Source: a bacterium (GTDB lineage: Bacteria > Patescibacteriota > Minisyncoccia > Phycocordibacterales > 2-02-FULL-43-11). From it: a DNA stretch of 10,303 nucleotides. Below, one piece after another: positions 1 through 6,044 of this stretch. The translations under genes were made by a program, and so were the position numbers. Numbering within the stretch: the stretch's first letter is position 1; each line of letters opens with the position of its first letter. Below the pieces are notes generated by a model. That model was given only the letters and a program-made list of their open reading frames with translations. It did no database searches and had not been told where the DNA came from. The stretch is taken from NCBI GenBank assembly GCA_021814895.1, contig JAKAHN010000018.1:1-10303 (forward strand), in the 5' to 3' direction.

Positions 1-401
1 ATCAAGCTGTGTCTATGCTGAATAATGTGAATATGGGGAGATAAAGAAACGCCATAATCTTTATGCCCGGAAATAACTGAATGAGCGCCCCATAATTTAA
101 AAAAGAAGCCTCCATAAAAAAACTGACGCCAACCACTTGTTGTATAAAACGACCGCGGACGGGACACATAAAACATAGGCATAAACCTGGATAAAAACGG
201 CAAACTGGCCGGAATTAAAACGGCGTCCAGTTCGCTTGCGTGGTTGGAAGCAAAAATAACACCTTTGGGTAAATCCTTAAGATTATCTGCCCCTAGAATT
301 TTTAAATGTAAAAAAAACCGAAACAACGGGCGTGTAATCGGCCAAATCGCCGTTTGTAAAATAAGCGGGGAATAAATAAATAATGGATTTGTTGAGCGCA
401 T
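1..401 (-). CDS. 1-acyl-glycerol-3-phosphate acyltransferase-like (PlsC family), 5' part only
   Basis: An open frame reads leftward from an ATG at 401 for 133 codons and leaves the window without a stop, so the C-terminal part is missing. Residues 53-59 read NHASELD, the HX4D catalytic motif of glycerolipid acyltransferases (His54, Asp59). It is preceded by a hydrophobic N-terminus with a likely membrane segment around residues 7-33, as is usual for PlsC-type enzymes that acylate lysophosphatidate or related lipids at the inner membrane face. Around residues 105-120 the stretch GAHSVISGHKDYGVSL matches the family's second block (GA-PV-RG--DY--SL). The start is supported by an extended -10 promoter about 30 bases upstream; there is no Shine-Dalgarno motif. 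The family is clear, the exact substrate is not. Downstream PlsC motifs (FPEG, P) lie outside the window. Confidence 0.85.
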   Translation of the reverse strand, partial: MRSTNPLFIYSPLILQTAIWPITRPLFRFFLHLKILGADNLKDLPKGVIFASNHASELDAVLIPASLPFLSRFMPMFYVSRPRSFYTTSGWRQFFYGGFFFKLWGAHSVISGHKDYGVSLSPHIHIIQHRHSL

Positions 402-429
402 TTTAGTCGGTAAAAATTAAAGCGAATTA

Positions 430-456
430 ATTATAGCATAATTTCACACTCATCAA
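430..456 (-). promoter_or_regulatory. Putative promoter of the PlsC-like gene (extended -10)
   Basis: On the minus strand TATAAT (435-430) is preceded by TGC, giving a perfect extended -10 TGCTATAAT. A TTGATG -35-like hexamer lies at 456-451 with a short 15-base spacer. Predicted transcription start is near 423, giving a leader of about 22 bases before the ATG at 401. Confidence 0.5.
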
Positions 457-472
457 ATTCGCTATGTTCATT

Positions 473-510
473 TGTCCTCGGTGAGAATCGAACTCACATC
501 TCGAGCTTCG
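473..510 (-). pseudogene. tRNA 3' half (anticodon loop to discriminator), tRNA-Arg-like remnant
   Basis: The minus strand reads CGAA, then GCTCG, AGAT, a perfect T-arm (GTGAG / TTCGATT / CTCAC), acceptor strand CGAGGAC and discriminator A. This has the same layout (CGAA-N5-AGAT-N5-TTCGATT-N5) as the intact tRNA-Arg at 597-668. No matching anticodon-stem 5' strand (CGAGC) or D-arm lies directly upstream, so it cannot fold as a tRNA by itself. A weak 5' partner (ATCCTTG at 549-543) would give the right length but leaves no D-loop GG and no anticodon stem. The better partner for the acceptor strand is at 709-703. A fragment running from the anticodon loop to the 3' end is also what a tRNA-targeting integrase leaves as an attachment-site copy. 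Confidence 0.55.
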
Positions 511-596
511 CCCGAACAATTTTTTTAAGAAAATTTAACGGGCAAGGATGCCCATGTTCCCCGCCCGCCTGATTTGCTTATTATATTATTATATTA

Positions 597-668
597 TGCT
601 TCTGACAGGAATCGAACCTGTATCTTCTCCTTCGGAGGGAGAAATTCTATCCATTAAACTACAGAAGC
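597..668 (-). tRNA. trnR: tRNA-Arg (anticodon CCG)
   Basis: The minus strand folds into a complete cloverleaf: acceptor GCTTCTG/CAGAAGC (7 bp), D-arm with loop AATGGATA, anticodon stem TCTCC/GGAGA around loop CTCCGAA, variable AGAT, and T-arm ACAGG/TTCGATT/CCTGT with discriminator A. U33 is followed by CCG, so it reads the CGG arginine codon. CCA is not encoded. The D-stem relies on G-U pairs but is intact. It sits in a 434-base gap without protein genes (402-835), between two halves of another tRNA-like sequence. Confidence 0.93.
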
Positions 669-688
669 GTAGCGACAAGTTTGGAGGG

Positions 689-709
689 TATCCATTGGAC
701 AACGAGGAT
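689..709 (-). pseudogene. Candidate tRNA 5' half (acceptor and D-loop), partner of 473-510
   Basis: The minus strand reads ATCCTCG, TT, GTCC, AATGGATA: an acceptor 5' strand, positions 8-9, a D-stem strand and a D-loop. The D-loop octamer is identical to that of the tRNA-Arg at 597-668 and lies at the same offset from the acceptor. TCCTCG is exactly complementary to CGAGGA of the 3' half at 479-475 and its neighbours. The sequence that follows (CCCTCC) cannot close the D-stem, which needs GGAC, so the gene is broken here. It may instead be a chance leader sequence of the tRNA-Arg transcript. Confidence 0.4.
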
Positions 710-726
710 ATTTCTCATTCAATATC

Positions 727-754
727 ACTATACAATTTGTTTCGGTATTTTGAA
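727..754 (-). promoter_or_regulatory. Putative promoter for the tRNA segment
   Basis: Minus-strand TATAGT (732-727) has TTCAAA (754-749) 16 bases upstream, matching 5/6 and 4/6 of the consensus hexamers. Transcription would start near 720 and run through the tRNA-like 5' piece and tRNA-Arg. The -35 overlaps the terminator hairpin. Weak evidence. Confidence 0.3.
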
Positions 755-789
755 AGAAAGCGACTCGTAATCGGGTCGCTTTCTTTTTT
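753..789. terminator. Strong hairpin terminator, probably bidirectional
   Basis: A perfect 12-bp stem (753-764 with 775-786) encloses a 10-base loop. On the plus strand it runs into six T (784-789), followed by another T-rich stretch. On the minus strand the U-rich part is the 3' arm itself (TTTCTTT), which could end the dnaJ transcript, whose stop lies about 50 bases upstream. The better tail faces the plus strand, where no gene is visible upstream. Confidence 0.7.
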
Positions 790-835
790 CTGTTTTTTGC
801 CCCCTTTTTACTAATAGCTAAAAGCTAGCCACTCC

Positions 836-1939
836 CTATATCCCCTCCCTTTTCAACTCTTCAACCAATCTTTTAGCTTCGCGGGAAAGTTTATTTGGAA
901 AATTAATTTTTATATGAATTAACAGATCACCCCGCCTAGACTTGTCAATCGGCACACCCTTCCCTCTCACTCGCAAGATTTCGCCGTGAGTTATACCCTC
1001 AGGAATTTTAACTTTAATTTCCCCGTCAAGAGTCCCAATGGAATATTCATCGCCTAAAAGCGCGCTGGACATTTTTATGGATAAATCCATTACAAGGTTT
1101 GTGCCTTCCTTGCGAAAAACTGGGTGACTTTTTACGTGAATTTTTACATACAGATCTCCCGGGACACCTCGGGCAACCGCCTCGCCTTCCCCGCTTAACC
1201 TGATCATTTCACCATCCTCAATTCCGGCCGGCACACGGATTAACACTTCCTTTTCCTGGCGCAAAACTCCTTCACCCCGACAATTCACACAACGTTTTTC
1301 TGGAACTTTACCGGCACCACCACATTCATTGCAGGTGTGGACGGAACTGAACGAACCGATAAATGAACGTTTCGTTTCGCGAATTTTACCTTTTCCATTG
1401 CAAGTCGGACAAGTTTTCATTGCGCTTCCTGGCTCAGCCCCACTACCACTGCAATGATCGCAAATTCCAGCCTTACGAAGCAACACCCTTCTTTCAACTC
1501 CAAAAATTGCTTCGGCAAAAGAAAGCTCTATATCTATTGAAACATCTGTGCCTCGACGCGTTCTAGTTTCGCGATTACCACCGCCAAAAATATCACCAAA
1601 AATATCTCCTAAATCAAACTCAAAACCTCCCTGACCTTGTCCTTGAGTAAAATTTGAAAAATCCCAATTTGAAGAACCGGTTTGAGAATAAAAACCTCCA
1701 AATGGGTCAGTCCCTGCATTCTGTCCACCGCTGAAAACTCGGCCGTAAGCATCATACTCAGACCGTTTTTTATCATCAGAAAGAACAGAATAAGCTTCGC
1801 TCACCTCTTTAAACTTCTTTTCATCACCGCCTTTTTTATCAGGATGATATTTGTGAGCTAAATTGCGAAAGGCCTTTTTAACCTCTTCTTTTGAAGCATT
1901 GCGCGCTATGCCTAATGTATCATAATAATCTTTATTCAT
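836..1939 (-). CDS. dnaJ: Chaperone DnaJ (Hsp40), complete
   Basis: Co-chaperone that stimulates the DnaK ATPase and binds unfolded proteins in the cytosol. At 367 residues it is close to the usual type I DnaJ length. Order of parts: J-domain (about 1-66) with the HPD motif at 32-34; a Gly/Phe-rich linker (about 70-121) containing [10 protein letters not shown]; a cysteine-rich zinc domain (160-224) with all four CxxCxGxG repeats ([32 protein letters not shown]); then two C-terminal substrate-binding beta domains. All eight zinc cysteines are present. The start ATG at 1939 gives the canonical DYYDTLGI opening; there is no Shine-Dalgarno motif. It follows the 109-residue membrane protein by 53 bases on the same strand, so the two may be cotranscribed. 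dnaK and grpE are not in this window. The stop is TAG. Confidence 0.97.
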   Translation of the reverse strand: MNKDYYDTLGIARNASKEEVKKAFRNLAHKYHPDKKGGDEKKFKEVSEAYSVLSDDKKRSEYDAYGRVFSGGQNAGTDPFGGFYSQTGSSNWDFSNFTQGQGQGGFEFDLGDIFGDIFGGGNRETRTRRGTDVSIDIELSFAEAIFGVERRVLLRKAGICDHCSGSGAEPGSAMKTCPTCNGKGKIRETKRSFIGSFSSVHTCNECGGAGKVPEKRCVNCRGEGVLRQEKEVLIRVPAGIEDGEMIRLSGEGEAVARGVPGDLYVKIHVKSHPVFRKEGTNLVMDLSIKMSSALLGDEYSIGTLDGEIKVKIPEGITHGEILRVRGKGVPIDKSRRGDLLIHIKINFPNKLSREAKRLVEELKREGI

Positions 1940-1992
1940 TTTATTTAGATTAGACTAACAAATTAATCGTAAAATTCAAAATTTATTTTTTG

Positions 1993-2322
1993 CTAAAATA
2001 AAAAATTAACCATTAAAAGTGATATAACTGCAATCAAAACGACCATAATAACAAACCAAACTACACTCCAAATTACAACCATTAAAGCTTCGCGTCTTTT
2101 GTTTTCAAAAAACAAAAATATCGGATAGCCCAAAACCGCTGAACCGGATATTAGAGCTGAAATCACGAAATATGAAAGAAAAATTGTTGCGGTTATTACA
2201 GGACTTAAGGCCACCCCCGCAGAAAAACCAGACGTTGCCCAAAGAGATAAAGCGACAAAAAATATATAGGACAGCAGCGCAGTTGCCTGAAAAAACCCGA
2301 TTTTCTTATAAGAATATTTCAT
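1993..2322 (-). CDS. Small integral membrane protein, function unknown
   Basis: A 109-residue protein that I do not recognise. It is almost entirely hydrophobic: likely membrane segments at about 9-31, 40-72 (long, perhaps two passes) and 78-107. A charged loop with FENKRRE near 72-78 should face the cytoplasm by the positive-inside rule. No catalytic motif is visible. The start is immediately upstream of a possible promoter whose predicted transcription start falls at or next to the ATG, so the message could be leaderless. It lies divergently from the histidine kinase (27 bases between starts) and upstream of dnaJ on the same strand. The stop is TAG. Confidence 0.75.
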   Translation of the reverse strand: MKYSYKKIGFFQATALLSYIFFVALSLWATSGFSAGVALSPVITATIFLSYFVISALISGSAVLGYPIFLFFENKRREALMVVIWSVVWFVIMVVLIAVISLLMVNFLF

Positions 2323-2325
2323 AAG

Positions 2326-2334
2326 TGATATAAT
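2326..2334 (+). promoter_or_regulatory. Extended -10 promoter of the histidine kinase gene
   Basis: TGATATAAT is a perfect extended -10 element (TGnTATAAT). The predicted start is near 2341, only about nine bases before the kinase ATG at 2350. The -35 region (TTATAA, 2306-2311) is poor, as is common with extended -10 sites. Confidence 0.55.
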
Positions 2335-2358
2335 ATAACTATAACTTATATGAGTAAA
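2330..2358 (-). promoter_or_regulatory. Putative divergent promoter of the 109-residue membrane protein
   Basis: Minus-strand TATTAT (2335-2330) lies 17 bases from TTTACT (2358-2353), with 5/6 and 4/6 matches. The predicted start is near 2323, next to the ATG at 2322. It shares its -10 bases with the plus-strand promoter of the kinase, so the two could not be occupied at once. Confidence 0.35.
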
Positions 2359-3228
2359 GTCGGTATAGCTAAATATCTAATCAGCACCATCGGGCTTTTT
2401 TTGTTTTTTTTGCTGAATTACTTTCACTTGAATATTGAAGCTTATCTTCCTTTTCTGCCAAAATATTCAATTTTAACCGCAACTATAATTATAACTATTT
2501 TCCTCGGTCATTTATTACTGAAACGAGAAAAGGAAATTGAAAATATCCAATACCAATTTTTAACAATTATAACGCATAAATTTAGAACACCTCTTACCGC
2601 GATAAAATGGTTGACCGAAAATTTGATGAAGGAGGTATCAAGGGAAGAGAAACTCAATATTGCCAATCAAATGAAATCGTCTGTCAGCCGACTGTCCGAA
2701 GCGGTTGATACCTTAAGCGGACTGGCGAAATTCAACAGCAAAATGGATTACGCCTTTGAACTGGCATGGCTACGGGAAATGATTGACGTATCGCTTTTGA
2801 GATATCAACACCAATTCAAAGAAAAAAATATAACTTTTTCCATAACGACTGACCACGAAATTCCTTTAGTGGTTATAGATAAAAGAAAAATTCAGTTTGT
2901 CTTGGACACCCTGATTGAAAATGCCATTCTTTATTCGGCAACTGATGGACACATAGATATATCGCTGAAAAAACAAGGACATTTCGTCATTTTAAGCGTA
3001 AAAGATAATGGAATTGGTATCGAAAAGAAAGACCTAAAAAAGGTTTTCGGACAATTCTTCAGAACTAATAGCGCTAAAACGGTTGATACCGAAGGTATGG
3101 GTTTAAGTTTGTTTATGATAAGCGAGATCGTAAAAAAACACGGCGGTAAAATTTGGGTGGAATCGGATGGTAAAAACAAGGGTTCAACGTTTTTTGTAAA
3201 ATTAAAAATATCAAGAAAGAAAAAATGA
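2350..3228 (+). CDS. Membrane-bound sensor histidine kinase (HisKA + HATPase_c)
   Basis: A 292-residue sensor kinase. Two N-terminal membrane segments (about 8-27 and 38-57) with a very short loop between them leave no extracytoplasmic sensor domain. The H-box is THKFRTPLTAIKW with phospho-acceptor His76. The ATPase domain shows the N-box DTLIENAILYS (Asn191), the G1 box DNGIGI (219-224), an F-box FGQFF (233-237) and a G2-like EGMGLSL (248-254). The residue after His76 is Lys; most HisKA proteins have Glu or Asp there (some Gln), and it assists phosphotransfer. No response regulator is adjacent, so it is an orphan here. Its TGA stop is one base from the stop of the convergent GAF protein. A cytoplasmic or membrane signal seems likely given the lack of an outer domain; the target is unknown. 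Confidence 0.93.
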   Translation: MSKVGIAKYLISTIGLFLFFLLNYFHLNIEAYLPFLPKYSILTATIIITIFLGHLLLKREKEIENIQYQFLTIITHKFRTPLTAIKWLTENLMKEVSREEKLNIANQMKSSVSRLSEAVDTLSGLAKFNSKMDYAFELAWLREMIDVSLLRYQHQFKEKNITFSITTDHEIPLVVIDKRKIQFVLDTLIENAILYSATDGHIDISLKKQGHFVILSVKDNGIGIEKKDLKKVFGQFFRTNSAKTVDTEGMGLSLFMISEIVKKHGGKIWVESDGKNKGSTFFVKLKISRKKK

Positions 3229-3229
3229 G

Positions 3230-3727
3230 TTACTTTTTTTGCGCTCTGTTCAACTCGTCTTCTGCTTGATTGCCAAAAATTAAAAACTGATTGATATCTT
3301 CCGATGAAAATTCCCTCGGCTTGTCATCTTTGATACAAAATACCCCTATCGGCAGTTTAGTTCTTTTATCTTTAAGAGATATGCCGGCGTAAAATCTAAT
3401 GAATGGATAACCTGTAACATAAGGATTGTCGGCAAAGCGTTCATCTTTCAGAGTATCCTCGACAATAAAAATTTCATTTGCAAGCATGGCATGACCACAA
3501 AATGAAATATCTCTCGGTCCTTCTTTTTCAGTTAAGCCAACGCATGATTTGAACCACTCTCTTTTTCTGTCGATTAAGGAAATAGTTGCAATTTTTACAT
3601 TGAAATATTCCGTTGCGTTTTTTGTAATTTTATCAAAACGTTCTTCGGGTGGAGTGTCTAATATACCCATCATTTCTAATGCGGCTATTCTTGCTTCGTC
3701 GTTGAGTGGAATTGGGGCTTTTTTCAT
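3230..3727 (-). CDS. Stand-alone GAF-domain protein
   Basis: A 165-residue soluble protein consisting of one GAF domain (about 25-160). It begins with the lead-in LNDEARIAALEMMGILDTPP, typical of GAF modules at the N-terminus of bacterial sensor kinases and diguanylate cyclases. Conserved stretches follow: EWFKSCVGL (57-65), PRDISFCGHA (71-80), FADNPYVTG (98-106) and RFYAGISL (111-118). GAF domains bind small ligands such as nucleotides or haem, or act in dimerisation; the ligand here cannot be read from sequence. No output domain is attached, so it could work in trans, possibly with the convergent histidine kinase, though convergent orientation gives only weak support. A good promoter lies 40-70 bases upstream. 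The stop is TAA. No Shine-Dalgarno motif precedes the ATG. Confidence 0.9.
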   Translation of the reverse strand: MKKAPIPLNDEARIAALEMMGILDTPPEERFDKITKNATEYFNVKIATISLIDRKREWFKSCVGLTEKEGPRDISFCGHAMLANEIFIVEDTLKDERFADNPYVTGYPFIRFYAGISLKDKRTKLPIGVFCIKDDKPREFSSEDINQFLIFGNQAEDELNRAQKK

Positions 3728-3768
3728 ATTATTTAAAAATTATGTTAAAGGTCAAAAAGTCACAATAA

Positions 3769-3797
3769 ATTATAACATTCATTGAAATCATAATCAA
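3769..3797 (-). promoter_or_regulatory. Promoter of the GAF-domain gene
   Basis: Minus-strand TTGATT (3797-3792), a 17-base spacer and TATAAT (3774-3769). The -10 is preceded by TGT, making an extended -10. The predicted start near 3762 gives a leader of about 35 bases before the ATG at 3727. This is among the best-matching promoters in the window. Confidence 0.65.
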
Positions 3798-3847
3798 GCA
3801 ATCACTTGGAAGGTTAGACCTCCGAGTCCTGAGTTTGACCTATACAG

Positions 3848-4078
3848 TTATAAATCATAAAGAATGACCAGAACATCAACCCTGTCTTTTTCCTTGAAGT
3901 CAGACTTCAAGGAAAATTTTGACCTCACCACACTTCTAGTAATCGGTCCAAAATAACCGGCAGATGGAGTAATATTGTTGGCCTTTTGGAATTTAACAAG
4001 GGCTTTGAGGGTTAAGTAGCCGAAGGTTGAGGTTTCGTTGCCGGGAGCGCCATAGCCGGTGTCAGTAAGGAGACATTT
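3848..4078 (-). pseudogene. Peptidoglycan-binding domain fragment without a start codon
   Basis: Directly after the TGA of the 54-residue ORF, the same frame stays open for 76 codons to a TAA at 3848. It reads LLTDTGYGAPGNETSTFGY, then KALVKFQKANNITP and SAGYFGPITRSVV. This is the PG_binding_1 pattern (FG--T--AV--FQ---I-P--G--GP-TR) in the form common in Patescibacteria wall and surface proteins. The first helix of the domain is missing and no ATG, GTG or TTG start fits, so it is either the 3' relic of a lost gene or the product of UGA readthrough of the upstream ORF. The last 25 residues (after SVV) do not resemble the domain and overlap a 29-base palindrome. Confidence 0.7.
3888..3916. repeat. 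Perfect 14-bp inverted repeat
   Basis: TTTTCCTTGAAGTC, one central A, then its exact reverse complement. As RNA it would fold to about a 12-bp stem with a five-base loop. On the plus strand four T follow (3917-3920); on the minus strand no U-run follows, so it is a poor terminator for the minus operon. It may be an operator-like palindrome or a decayed terminator. Confidence 0.6.
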
Positions 4079-4243
4079 TCAACGGCTTATTTTAAAACCA
4101 ATCCAGATACCAGCAAAACCGCCAACTGCCGTGAAGATTACAGATGACATTGAAAACATCCCATCACCCCAGATAGACGGAACAAAACTGCCGATTAGAG
4201 AACCACAGACCATACCTATCCAAATTATAGATTTTGAATCCAT
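4079..4243 (-). CDS. 54-residue glycine-rich membrane protein
   Basis: A short frame opens with ATG at 4243, seven bases after the stop of the 108-residue gene, and ends at TGA (4079-4081). It has two hydrophobic segments (about 5-24 and 32-50), rich in glycine (GMVCGSLIGSF; FTAVGGFAGIWIGF), separated by the loop PSIWGDGM and ending in the basic tail KISR. This looks like a complete two-helix hairpin protein; small proteins of this shape are common in Patescibacteria, but I know no function. Tight spacing suggests cotranscription with the upstream pseudopilin genes. The frame continues after TGA into a peptidoglycan-binding-domain fragment, so a readthrough product would be a membrane-anchored wall-binding protein; the simple reading is that the 54-residue protein stands alone. 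Confidence 0.65.
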   Translation of the reverse strand: MDSKSIIWIGMVCGSLIGSFVPSIWGDGMFSMSSVIFTAVGGFAGIWIGFKISR

Positions 4244-4250
4244 TTTGTTT

Positions 4251-4577
4251 TTATTGTGATTTTTGAGAAACTTTTTTCTCTTTTAGTATAAACGCCAAAA
4301 TCAAAACTCCGATTGATACCGCAAATGTCACCCAGAGTAAAAAATTTGAATTTGATTCTTTCTTATTTTGATTATCCAAAAAAATATTTTTCGATTCAGG
4401 CATACCGGTGTCTCCATCGGTAAAATTATAAGAATTTACATCATTTCCTTGATAATTAACATTGCCGGAAATATTGGGCCTGACATTGGCTGGCGGTATT
4501 TGTATCGCTAAAATCGGTTGGGCGTAGAAAAACAAAATGACAGTGAAAACTAAAATTGTTATTTTTATATTTTTCAT
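4251..4577 (-). CDS. Secreted, membrane-anchored 108-residue protein, function unknown
   Basis: I do not recognise a family. An N-terminal signal peptide (about 1-24, likely cut after PILA) is followed by an exposed Asn-rich segment of about 55 residues (25-78). A single membrane helix (79-98) and a lysine-rich cytoplasmic tail (KEKKVSQKSQ) end the protein, so the middle should face outside, held by the C-terminal anchor. This layout resembles sortase-type anchoring, but no LPXTG-like motif is present. It lies 27 bases downstream of the PilX-like gene on the same strand and seven bases upstream of the 54-residue gene, so it is probably part of the pseudopilin operon and may be a surface accessory protein. 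The stop is TAA. Confidence 0.75.
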   Translation of the reverse strand: MKNIKITILVFTVILFFYAQPILAIQIPPANVRPNISGNVNYQGNDVNSYNFTDGDTGMPESKNIFLDNQNKKESNSNFLLWVTFAVSIGVLILAFILKEKKVSQKSQ

Positions 4578-4604
4578 TATGGTGAATTTTTATCAAAACA
4601 AATA

Positions 4605-6035
4605 CTAATCGCTTGTCCAGCTTAATAATTGATAACCAGAAGTGGAAAGCGGAAAAAATGGTGGCGGATTATATAAAAGGTTTCCGTCGTAATTGCTATA
4701 AGTATTTACATACCCTGAAATTATCGTAGTGCCAGAGTTATTAACCCAACTCCACGTCCACTGACCGAATGTCATTATTGAACCGTAAATAGTTATGCTA
4801 TTTTTAATATTGTCATAGGGATAATAAAAAATTTGACAACTCCCGTGTTGAGCAATCATAGCGGCGTCAATTTCTAGATTATCCGGAGCCCCATACGTAA
4901 CAATGATATTTTTTTCAGACAACAACCCTAAAACATCATTGCCGTTTTTCGAATTATAGACTATATTATTTGGAATATAAATTGTGTGTGGCGATTTTGA
5001 ACCATATGGTAATTCAGCTGCCGCCACAGTTACCCTTCCCTTAACGACTCCTTCAACCCAAACATCGTCCTCAACAAAAATCATTCCATTTGCCGGTATC
5101 GGACTGGTAAATTCAAAAATTCTTTTATTGTAGTCAATATTTTCATTGTGTGTAGCGCCATTTACATCGTAACCTTTTGGAGTATTCGTAAGGTTTTGAA
5201 CCGTATATACAGTAACTGTGCCATCACTGTTAAACACAAGAGAATAACCTTTATGATTTGAGGGTGATAGATAAATGCCCCCTGTTTGAGCGGCGGTTTT
5301 CATAATTGCCAAATCAGAGGTCAGAGTAGAAAAATCAACCGCTGGCACGGGAAATTGCCAAAAATTCTTTGTAGCCTGCAAAGCATCTCCCCAAACTCCA
5401 TTTTGAATTTTTGGACATGGACTGCCTTGATTTACAGAACACATATAGGTGGACTTCGCGGACTGAATCGGAGCATTGCCCGTACCGTCAAAACGAACTC
5501 CATTATTTGACTGAAGTTGTCCACCGACACTCTCAGAGGAACCTATCCAGATTATATCATTGCTTAAAAATGCGTATTTTGTCAGTGATGCAACTCCATA
5601 TCTCGTGGTAATCGTTCTCTTTATTCCCGGGTTATTGTTTGTCCAACCGGTTGATGTGATTTTTAAAATTGTTGATCCGACGGGTGGAGGAGTTATAACC
5701 AAACTGAATTTCCCGACACTTGTTTGAGTATCATAATCTTTATAATCGTGGACATACGGTCCGTTATTTTCCGTCCCATCTTTATAATCAGACGGAAAAT
5801 GGGCCAAGTGCCATTGATAATAATTTATACCCGCCTCGGCAATTTGCAAAGCTTCTTCTTTGTCAACCGTCGAGCGAAGCACTTTTATTTCGGATGTGAT
5901 AACTGAAACAAAAGGAAACATCATAAAAATCGCCAGCGAGATTATTATAATTAAAAAAACCAACATACTGCCTTTTTTTTGTTTTTTGCAGAGATTTTTT
6001 AAAATCATCATTTTGTTTTTTCCATTTTTATTCAT
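4605..6035 (-). CDS. PilX-like minor pseudopilin / pilus assembly protein
   Basis: A 476-residue protein with a basic leader and one N-terminal hydrophobic helix (KKGSMLVFLIII..., about 22-43) followed by the segment EEALQIAEAGINYYQWHL (about 60-77), typical of PilX-type proteins of type IV pili and related systems. The helix begins after Gly22, the likely prepilin-peptidase site, but the usual Glu at mature position 5 is replaced by Phe; PilX/GspK-type minor pilins are known to vary here. The large exported part contains SNNGVRFDGTGNAP and GMIFVEDDVWVEGVVKGRV, a beta-rich region reminiscent of surface or adhesin-like folds, and ends with PPPFFP...SWTSD. It starts nine bases after the PilW-like stop, and forms one transcription unit with the other two pseudopilins. 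Likely role: part of the pilus or pseudopilus tip complex. An internal Met9 or Met10 start is possible. The stop is TAG. Confidence 0.85.
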   Translation of the reverse strand: MNKNGKNKMMILKNLCKKQKKGSMLVFLIIIISLAIFMMFPFVSVITSEIKVLRSTVDKEEALQIAEAGINYYQWHLAHFPSDYKDGTENNGPYVHDYKDYDTQTSVGKFSLVITPPPVGSTILKITSTGWTNNNPGIKRTITTRYGVASLTKYAFLSNDIIWIGSSESVGGQLQSNNGVRFDGTGNAPIQSAKSTYMCSVNQGSPCPKIQNGVWGDALQATKNFWQFPVPAVDFSTLTSDLAIMKTAAQTGGIYLSPSNHKGYSLVFNSDGTVTVYTVQNLTNTPKGYDVNGATHNENIDYNKRIFEFTSPIPANGMIFVEDDVWVEGVVKGRVTVAAAELPYGSKSPHTIYIPNNIVYNSKNGNDVLGLLSEKNIIVTYGAPDNLEIDAAMIAQHGSCQIFYYPYDNIKNSITIYGSIMTFGQWTWSWVNNSGTTIISGYVNTYSNYDGNLLYNPPPFFPLSTSGYQLLSWTSD

Positions 6036-6044
6036 ATGATAAAT

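Noticed and set aside
473..549. Complete tRNA at 473-549 using acceptor ATCCTTG
   Set aside because: The acceptor pairs and length fit, but there is no D-loop GG and no anticodon stem, so no cloverleaf can form.
548..814. 88-residue plus-strand ORF
   Set aside because: It runs through the antisense of tRNA-Arg and the terminator hairpin; the protein has no recognisable features.
1363..1566. ORF antisense to dnaJ, and similar ORFs at 2931, 3549, 5286, 5411, 5724, 8977, 9422 and 9631
   Set aside because: All are shadows of well-supported genes on the other strand and show no protein features.
3749..3925. Three copies of TTTGACCT (3749-3756 inverted, 3834-3841, 3918-3925)
   Set aside because: Eight-base matches in an AT-rich spacer without regular spacing are too weak to call an operator set.
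4059..4259. 66-residue plus-strand ORF
   Set aside because: It is the antisense of the 54-residue membrane protein, whose minus-strand frame has clear helices and operon spacing.
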